Assembly (NCBI GenBank): GCA_945643635.1
Contig: CALZFC010000043.1
Coordinates: 2,690,001-2,754,000, forward strand
Reading direction: 5' to 3'
DNA length: 64,000 nucleotides
DNA from: Allodiplogaster sudhausi
Taxonomy: Eukaryota; Nematoda; Chromadorea; Rhabditida; Diplogasteridae
Part shown: positions 56,901-64,000 of the stretch, piece by piece
Layout of the letters: every line of letters starts with the position of its first letter
Numbering within the stretch: position 1 is the first letter of the stretch
Notes under the pieces: generated by a model
The model's input: only the letters and a program-made list of their open reading frames with translations
Database searches by the model: none
Told to the model about the DNA's origin: nothing
Position numbers and translations under genes: made by a program

Positions 56901-59892
56901 CAATCATCTGAAAGTTAAGACGGGACTACAAGTTTCTCAGTTTTTAATTCAACATCATTCATACGCTTTTAGAATCCGTACCACGGATTCCTCTCCCGGA
57001 ACAAATGCCCTTTCCACTGCGACGAACTTCGCAGCCAACCCGCCGCCTCCTTCTCCTCCTTCCCGCTCCACAATCTTCACTCTAACCACATCGTTGTGCT
57101 TTGTTACCCTGAACAATTTAATTATTTTTTGAATGTTATTAATTGTCACTGAGTGAGACAACCTCCCACCACCTTCAACTTTCAGCTGCTCTCTCTCTCT
57201 CTCTTACTCTATCTCCCTCTCTCATCACATATTCTCCATCCCAAACTCACACTTCATCCGTTGGCAATGAGACGAAGGAAGTGACGCCAGGGGACAGCTC
57301 AACGACTGCAAGAACGTCCTTCTCCTTCTTCTTGATCGCCTGTACAAATCCACGAATAGACATTCCCAATCGGAGTTCAGATGACGAGCTGCAAGAAAAC
57401 ACATTTAATCATATAAAGACACTTTTTAAAATTAAAAGCAACTACTTTCCCGAGTAAAGGTAACCTGATAATTGGATCAACGGCCTTCTTGGTTGCTGCT
57501 TTGACCCTCTCGGGAAGAGCAAGCATCCACATCTTGAGAGGTTCGTGGTAGTGAACCAACTGGACATCCAGCAGAGCCCCCCGCTGGGCTTTCGTGCAGA
57601 AAGTCGGGATTGCAAGCGAGTAGTCGCTGGAAGAGCCTGCAACAAGGAGTTCTTCGCCCTCAATACTCTTCGGGTGCCACAGTACCCGAGGGAGTGAGAA
57701 GGCCAGTGTCTCCGTTCGAGAGCAATACGCGTGCCTTCAATGGGGCGTTCTGCACGGACTGCACACGGCCAGAGGTCGTTCCTCCCACTTGTAGACGCTA
57801 AAAAGGAACCAAACCATAAGGAAGCACCTTATTATTTCTTTCAATAACTCATGAACTAGGTTTTATTTTAATAGAAAATGTATCAAAATATTAGATGTTG
57901 AAAAAAAAACGCGATGTAAGAACGACCTTAAAAGAACTGAATAGCTTCCATGACTAACAGTTCCAGTGACGAAGGCGATGATGAGTTCGTTCTCTTGCGC
58001 GTTGATACTCACGACCTTAGCAGTTCTCTGCTCACCAATCGAGGGCTTCTCATCCGAAGCAGTGACTGCAGTCTCAGGAGGAAGCAAGGCACGAACACGG
58101 GGGCTGACCTGCACGGCAGAGAACATCCACTCTTGCTGCTTCTACCAGCTACCATTCAAGATTCTTTCATGCTTACACTGGTTACACCCTTCCTCCTCTT
58201 CTGTTGAACAACACCAATTTCAGAACGGAGAAGAATACTCATCGTTACCTCGAAGACATGGATAACGTGCGAGTCAGTGCCCTTGGAGTTCTTCTTGCCC
58301 GCATAAAAGACGCGGACTTCCTCGTTCGGCGTGAACTTGTCTCCGTAGTCCATGGTGTTCTTTGTCTTTTTGACTGCAGCTAGCTTAGACTCGTGCATTG
58401 ACAGCTCGAAGACTGGGTACTGTGAAGAGCTCATGTATCTACTACAATCTTGGGAGTGGAAAGAGGGAGAGTATAACAGAGATGTTAACGAGCACGAACC
58501 CTCTTCCCTTCCTTCTGCAGCTCAGTCTTTGATCCAATCACCACTACTTGAACCGTTTTATGGCGAAACTCGGCGAGGAAGTCTTCAATAGGCCGGCGGC
58601 CCTCCAGCAAGAAACGCTGTGGCAATTCGCATGCATGCAGACGACCTGAATCAAGCAGCACTTTCTTCAACTCTTGTTAGAAAAACAAGCCCATATCTTA
58701 TTTCGTAAAAATATTACAATATGATTACTTTATTACGATTCGATGTCACTCGGTTTACGCCCCCCCCCCATCCTGATCGTTTGAAATGTACTCCGTTATA
58801 TGCATTACAACGTAGGCAAGTTAATGAATACATCTTTCTTGTTTTTTTTCCACGTATTTGTCCATGGGAGTATTTGAATAACGAACGCCAGCTCTCTGAC
58901 CGTATCCAGAAGGCAGCTTGACCATAGCCGCAATCTTGCCTCTCTCTTCTTGCCCAGCCTTGGCTGCTGGCCATTCTCCTTCCACTCGTCCCTTGTAGAT
59001 GCAGAACTTCTGGATCTTCTCTTTACCCAGGAACTCGTCAACTTTCGGCTCCTAAATAGTTCTTTTCGTATAAGAAATGTGGGCTTCATTATGTACTATA
59101 AACACCCTGATTTCAGTTCAAACTAAAGAGAAAAGTGAACGAACAGGTGCCTTTCGAGTCGAAGGGGGCTTTCCATCCGATTCAGGGAAAGCCAGTCGCA
59201 TGTAGCCTTTCTCTTTGTTCACTCCCATAACTCGCACTTCTATCGCATCGTGGATACTGTCAATGATAACGTTGAATTAATAGAAAGAAGTGGTGTAATG
59301 AGCAGATGGAGGAGACAACACTTTCAAATCACAAAGAAAAATGCTACGCAGAGATTCGTTTCCCAATAGTGCATTAATATAAAAGAATTATGGAACGCGT
59401 AATTCCAGAAAGCAGATTAGCCTCCATCACAAATTTGATGAACGGGAACATAAAGAGCAATCTTCTGATATATCACATTAAGAGACAGCCGCCCGAGCTT
59501 AGCACAAGAATGTCCCGATGCTGATTTAACACGTTAAATCTTTCACATAAATTATGTGAAGTGGACAGAAGCCGGGAAGGCCCGAGCCTGATTTTGCTAA
59601 TTTCTGATGACATTTCCGCCCGCAAGAAAAGACTGAATAGTCTTCTGACTTCAATTTTGGTCGCTTCTTCACTTCCGCATCTGGAAGCAAACCCGTGATG
59701 TTATTGTAGAATTCAACCAGCACTCCTCCCTGCAATAGAAACGCGAGAGGAAAAGGTATTCTTTGAAGTACGAGTATCTCGGTGTAACTAGACATAGAAT
59801 ACCTTTTGATTTCGGTGCACAACAATGCCGACAGCCAACTTTCCAATCAAATCTTCGGTCACTTCAACGATCCGCAATCCCTTCGCATTAAC
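53762..59892 (-). CDS. PDCD11: Rrp5/PDCD11 ribosome-biogenesis factor, C-terminal ~916 aa
   Basis: About 22 exons on the minus strand, from 59803-59892 (first visible) to 53762-53827 (stop). The N-terminal part seen here holds several S1-type RNA-binding domains (e.g. VHRNQKGGVLVEFYNNITGLLP; LLDVQLVHYHEPLKMW; GMSIRGFVQAIKKKEKD). Next come a basic patch (NRKRKRKE), a hallmark DPGFDWEAAQFS stretch with an acidic/Lys linker, and then HAT helical repeats to the end (AELWIRYMSHLL, VWTLYAEHLMGSGRAEDARKLL, LISRFAQMEYVKGDPEK, VWTVFIDLTVKHAEVDQAR). This is the order in Rrp5, the nucleolar factor needed for 18S and 5.8S/27S pre-rRNA processing; the C. elegans counterpart is let-716. Human PDCD11 is about twice as long, so the first S1 domains lie beyond an intron reaching past 60 kb. 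A one-base shift is needed near 57650-57690. Confidence 0.9.
57465..57797 (-). other. Rrp5 exon with apparent 1-nt frameshift
   Basis: The upstream half reads RLQVGGTTSGRVQSV...NGDTGLLTPSG in one frame and the downstream half reads EGEELLVAGSSSDYS...DPII in another; both are clearly coding. The exon's 333 nt are one too many to join the flanking phases. Removing a single base near 57670 would fix this. It is either an assembly/sequencing error or a real lesion. Confidence 0.6.
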
Positions 59893-60361
59893 CTAAAAGT
59901 TATTTAAAAAAATATAATTTGGTATCGACAGAGAAAACAAAAGAATAGAGCAGAAAAAGAGCTGGGCTGTAAGATGAAAATAGGAAAGAAATACGGCAAA
60001 TAGATATCTCAAGAAGAAGCGCATTTCACGAATAAACGAAGAGAGAAGCCAGCGCAAAAAAAATCGAATCCTGTGAACTCTATTGGAAACTTTTAACTAC
60101 AGACACTACACTCTGGTAATCTGACATACGCCTTATAACATCTCATTGAGAATTGGGGCCTTATAAGATTTACGAACGCCTTATCAAGGAGTTCGTAAAT
60201 CTCAAGGCTTTTGGTGTGGGTAGTGCCATATATACGGTAAGAAAATTCTTGCTTCGTTTGAAAGCGCTTCACTTCGGAAATGTGAATACTGCGAATGCTT
60301 ATTCATTCACTTTTCCTTTCGAATTAGATTGTGTTTTTAAGTAAGCCTTGTGTTTTCAGGA

Positions 60362-61503
60362 ATGCGGAGGTTTGGGTCTCCGAATCGTCATCGCGTGGTG
60401 AGGGATGCGTTGGCCTTGGCGGAGGATACTGTCCGTAAGAGAAGAAGACAGACTGATGACTGCGACGACTATATGCTCGGAATGAACGAAGAAAAGGACG
60501 ATAACGCGGAATCTTCCCCTGATGAAATGGTACGATAACGCGGAATCTTCCCCTGATGAAATGGTAGACGAGATGAGCACTCCGGACCCTGCTTGTAAGG
60601 AATATTTCTGTTTTTCCTTAAAACTGTTTATTAGACTTTGTTTTTAGGTTTTTTTTATTAAAATGTTTCTTTTTTGGTTGATTTGTAGTAAATTGGTTTT
60701 TTAGTGGCAGATCATCGTTCAATGTTGACGGAGCTAAATGAAGTCCCTTCCGAAGTACTTTGTCGACTACAGTTCTTGATCGACAACTCGTTTAGCTACG
60801 CCGGTTCGATACTTTTCGTTTGTTATGCAAGCTTGTTCAAAAAAGTCGGGATCAAAGCTTCTTCGTCACGCCCCTGCCTGGCGGTTAAGGTTCACTATCC
60901 TTTTTACTTTGTTTATGAATATAAATATTCGGCACTGTATGTTTGAATACTTCAGGTTCCGGTGACGTCCTCTCTGCTTTGTCCCGCTGCACTTCCAAGC
61001 AGGGCCCCCTCCGTTCTGTCGTCAAGCATGTCGCATTCGGCTGCATTGACCAGGTTACGCTATTTCTTTCCCTGTCGGTTAACCTACAATTCATTCTTTT
61101 GCCTTAGCTCATCCCGATGGAATCCCGCCACAAGTACACTGTGTCGGAGAAGCCACAGAAAGGGCTCTTGCCGATTCCAATGGAACTGCTGAACACATGC
61201 GTTGGTAAGTGTACAGTACTCTCCATGTCCAGATACACTGCTTACACTTATTACTTTAGATGCCTTTATGGCCGCCCTCGCAGATGGAGAGAACAACAGG
61301 CTGGAAGGTGCCATCTGTTCGCTCTGGGCACACTACTGGACGTATTGCACGTGCGTTTCTATTTAACTTTATTTACTTCACAAATCTCAATTACATATCC
61401 TTTTCTGCACTTCAACAGTTATGTTTATTTTAGAACTCAGGCGCGCTTCAATCGTAAGAAGAGTCTCGATGCGACCACTCAGCCGAATCCCACCAACGAG
61501 TAG
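60362..61503 (+). CDS. Six-exon gene of unknown function within the TIR unit
   Basis: Exons 60362-60594, 60705-60803, 60956-61053, 61108-61204, 61260-61350, 61434-61503, with matching phases except for a 34-bp tandem duplication in exon 1. The ATG follows TGTTTTCAG by two bases, so it may receive a trans-spliced leader. The N-terminus is basic (MRRFGSPNRHRVVRD, then RKRRRQ) and acidic after. The body reads ADHRSMLTELNEVPSEVL, SGDVLSALSRCTSKQGPLR, LIPMESRHKYTVSEKP, LLPIPMELLNTCVGDAFMAAL and LEGAICSLWAHYWTYCTTQ, ending QPNPTNE. It is helical, with a nuclear-looking basic start; a DNA-binding role (BEN-like, weakly) is a guess. No transposase motif is seen. The duplication shifts the frame, so this copy is broken or the duplication is an assembly error. 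Confidence 0.6.
60498..60565. repeat. 34-bp tandem duplication in exon 1
   Basis: 60498-60531 is repeated exactly at 60532-60565. Because 34 is not a multiple of three, the reading frame ends at a TAA soon after the first copy. One copy alone would keep the frame open to the donor at 60594 and match the phase of the next exon. Confidence 0.85.
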
Positions 61504-61906
61504 GACTCTCTCGGCGCCGTCATACCAGCTGAGTACTGCAAGAAGCATTTTGTTATATTTTTTTCCTGGTTTGTTTGTTACTTGTTAATTTATTACATGT
61601 TTGTTACATTGCCCGACTATTTGTTCCATTTGGATGATCATTTCTGAATTCTAGCTCAATAACTTTAAGGTTAAGTAGCTATTATTGGTATTCTAGGATA
61701 TGCAATTCTTGTAAAATTACATATTTCGACCATTAACTATCATTTGAGACGACATGATAAAGTGTAGTAATTTAAAATTGACTCCTAATACGGCGATTTT
61801 GAAGCCTTACGAGAATTTTTTGCGCATTACCCGTGACGATAACTTCTCAACGCGCCTCGACAAGGTTTCAATTCCGTGTTATAAGGCGTAAGTCAGATTA
61901 CCAGAG

Positions 61907-64000
61907 CAAAAAGAAATTTTTGTTCGAGCTATCTAGTAGTCAGGTAAAAAAATTTTCAGTTTTAAAGAAAGCTCGTATTTTGAAACCATTGCCCATCCCA
62001 GAATACATCAAGAATGCTTCTTCAAAACAAAACTGCCAGCTCTTGACAAAACACATATGACATGGCGCTGAAGTTTACGTCATTCCCATTCGAAATCAAT
62101 TTCAGCGATCTCTTCCATTTTTCTGGACTCAAGCCCCCTTCTTTTCTCTCCCTCCCACGTCTGCTCTCCTTTCTCTCCTCTCAGTCAGGCACGCCACAAG
62201 TACCGTAGAATTGTAGCAGAAATAAGACGCTTGTAAATACGGTTCTTTCTTTGCCTCAAAAAAGAGTAAAGAATCTGGCTCTCGAATAAAAAATTCAACG
62301 TCAATCTAGGTGCCTCCATAGCGCTGCCTCTTCTCTCAGACGGAAAACGCGAAATGAGACAAAAATTAGCAATCATTAACATTTGAACGTTCTATAAAAG
62401 TAAGTAGATGCAAAGTGCACTTTCAGAAATGGCATTTCGAAGACCAGAAGTTCAGCAAACAGGTAAAAGGATGAGGAGAAGAGCACTCTGCGAGGAACAC
62501 TTCCTGTCTGCAGGCAAGAAGTGGAAAGCAGGCAGAACGGAAATGGAAGGCAAAGACAAAGAAGCGAACGAGAGAAGAATGAACTCGAGGAAGCAGATTG
62601 CAGCACAACTTCATTACATCAAGGAGCACAAGAGAATGAATCTAACCTGGGACTTCCTGGAAGTAAGCACAATGGAATGGCGGTCTTCGTCTGACTTCAC
62701 CACGCGGCATCGGATACTCTCCCCTCAAAGATACAAATCACAGTAAGATACTCATTCAAGGCACACATTTATATAGGAATACGAACAATCGACCATTTTA
62801 TCACGTAAAGCACCCCGATTTTTACTTTGAACGATTTCCAATACTTTACCAAGGGCCCCTTCTCTCTCCACTTGTCTACATCACCATCTTTACTCTCTCT
62901 CTCTCTCGTCTCTTTCGTTCCCAATCACTCACTCTCATTTCACCCTCCAGCCACTCATCGCAACCCCAGATAGTTCACAAATCTGCTTAGCGCTTGAGAA
63001 GCCAAATCGTTCCCCTCCCGTACTCTGTTCTGGCGGCTTTGGATAATGTCCAAGAGGGAGGACGAAGGACCGCCCCTTCATACACTCATTTGGCTCTCTC
63101 ACCAAAGAGAAAAAATAACAGGATGGGGTCATATTAAAGGAAGCCGGGAAGACGTAGGCAAGTGCTAAATATAACACGGCAAGCATCAGGAGGGAGCAGC
63201 CAATCTAACAAATTGGAGATAGAGCTCGCACAAGAATAAGGAACGGGAATAATCCGATTTGAGATGAGGAAGGGTTAGAGCAGAGAGAGAGATAGAGAGA
63301 GAGAGAGAGGAGTCAGCATGAGAAGGGTTCAGAGGAGAGCATACAAGGGGTGAAGATACGAGCAGCGTACAAGAGGGACAGATCGAGAGTAATAAATAGT
63401 AACAAAAAGACAGCAGGCAAGAAGGGGAACGGAAAGTGGATAATTAATGATGCGAATACTTTTATACATCCGCGTCATCGCAGAGGATTCAGACAGGAAT
63501 GGAAATAGGCCGAGTCTGGAAAGAACACGCAAGAATGAAGAAGCCCTCCAGGGGCTTCTTCAGACATCATTCCGAGACTTCAGAAGGAGCGAGACGATGA
63601 TACAGTCAATCATCTCGGTACGTCATAAAAAGGAAGATGGTGGAATAGAGATAAAGGAAGAAAACTGGAAAGTGTATTTGTACTGCAATAAGCAGGAGAT
63701 GGGAGAGAGGAGACAAAGAAAGGTTCAGAGCTGAAATGACTCAAAGAAGGCACCCGCAAGTCAACTCGTAATCGTCGCTTGAATATGCAGGAGAAGTTAA
63801 ATAATAACAGAAGGAAAGGAAATGGAAAAGATGCGTGGAACGAGAATCTCTGTCAACATGTTCGACCTGCACAACACTGAATGGAACAGGGGAAATGCCG
63901 CAATGACTTCACTCACATATCGTATTTCACGAGTTGGAAGCAAGGAAATTCATCTAGTACTGAGGAGTGCACGTGAGGAGTGAGTGGATATAAAGGCAAG
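61907..64000. other. Right-end DNA, nothing assignable
   Basis: Open frames at 62408-62746 (+), 62935-63186 (-) and 63447-63734 (+) show no domain or exon chain. A GA tract lies at 63283-63310. No S1-domain exon of Rrp5 was found here, so the missing 5' exons must lie further right. Confidence 0.5.

Larger units (their letters stand above)
60111..61906. mobile_element. Terminal-inverted-repeat unit carrying a six-exon gene
   Basis: 60111-60140 and 61877-61906 are inverted copies of about 30 bp with one mismatch before they diverge, beginning CTCTGGTAATCTGAC and running into ACGCCTTATAAC. Extra ACGCCTTAT copies and an 11-bp hairpin (GATTTACGAAC with its complement, 60168-60202) lie just inside the left end. 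I see no sure target duplication. The unit lies upstream of the first visible Rrp5 exon, apparently in an intron. It encloses one complete gene on the opposite strand. This could be a DNA transposon carrying its own gene, or a captured gene. Confidence 0.6.

Noticed and set aside
57662..57690. A 27-nt intron in Rrp5 (GTACTG to GAG)
   Set aside because: Shorter than introns can normally be, and joining at its AG does not restore the downstream frame; a one-base error or mutation explains it better.

Overview
This window is eukaryotic nuclear DNA, most likely from a nematode, and I would guess a diplogastrid such as Pristionchus (genus not proven). The evidence is a chemoreceptor pair of the nematode Sre family, an exact copy of the nematode SL1 spliced-leader 22-mer, very compact many-exon genes with 45-150 nt introns, and a PAT-type tyrosine-recombinase retrotransposon. 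The sequence is exceptionally rich in (CT)n/(GA)n microsatellites, which create many spurious open frames coding for Ser-Leu or Arg-Glu runs. I built the gene models by hand from splice signals and reading phase, so coordinates may be off by one or two bases.

Layout. 1-11.9 kb: microsatellite-dense DNA with no exon I can support, perhaps the 5' regulatory side of the next gene. 11.9-19.5 kb (+): a 19-exon gene for a putative transcription factor of about 1,165 aa with two BED zinc fingers and three 23-residue STPR repeats. 21.7-29.3 kb (+): two paralogous Sre-type receptor genes. The first appears intact if a stop codon is spliced out; the second is broken. They are separated by a 2.3 kb composite repeat containing 5S rRNA-like sequence. 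30.8-32.0 kb: a giant palindrome whose spacer carries the SL1 22-mer. 32.8-33.6 kb (+): a small uncertain gene. 33.9-36.0 kb (-): two paralogous histidine-rich mini-proteins sharing an unusual three-codon first exon. 37.9-41.6 kb (+): a predicted secreted protein with twelve Cys-Pro-Trp-Cys repeat units. 42.3-49.1 kb: a PAT retrotransposon with gag, RT/RNase H, tyrosine recombinase and split direct repeats. One repeat is interrupted by a 2.08 kb foldback element flanked by a 9-bp target duplication. 50.4-51.4 kb (-): a dual-specificity phosphatase of the DUSP22/DUSP15 type. 53.8-59.9 kb (-): the C-terminal half of the ribosome-biogenesis factor Rrp5/PDCD11. 60.1-61.9 kb: a terminal-inverted-repeat unit carrying its own six-exon gene, upstream of the visible Rrp5 exons. 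61.9-64 kb: nothing assignable.

The genes do not form one pathway. The most interesting items are the CPWC-repeat protein, the His-rich pair, the BED-STPR fusion, the SL1-in-palindrome locus and the nested foldback in the PAT element. GA and CT microsatellites also seem placed by transcript orientation: GA after donors and CT before acceptors. No rRNA, tRNA or CRISPR array was recognised apart from the 5S-like repeat fragments.
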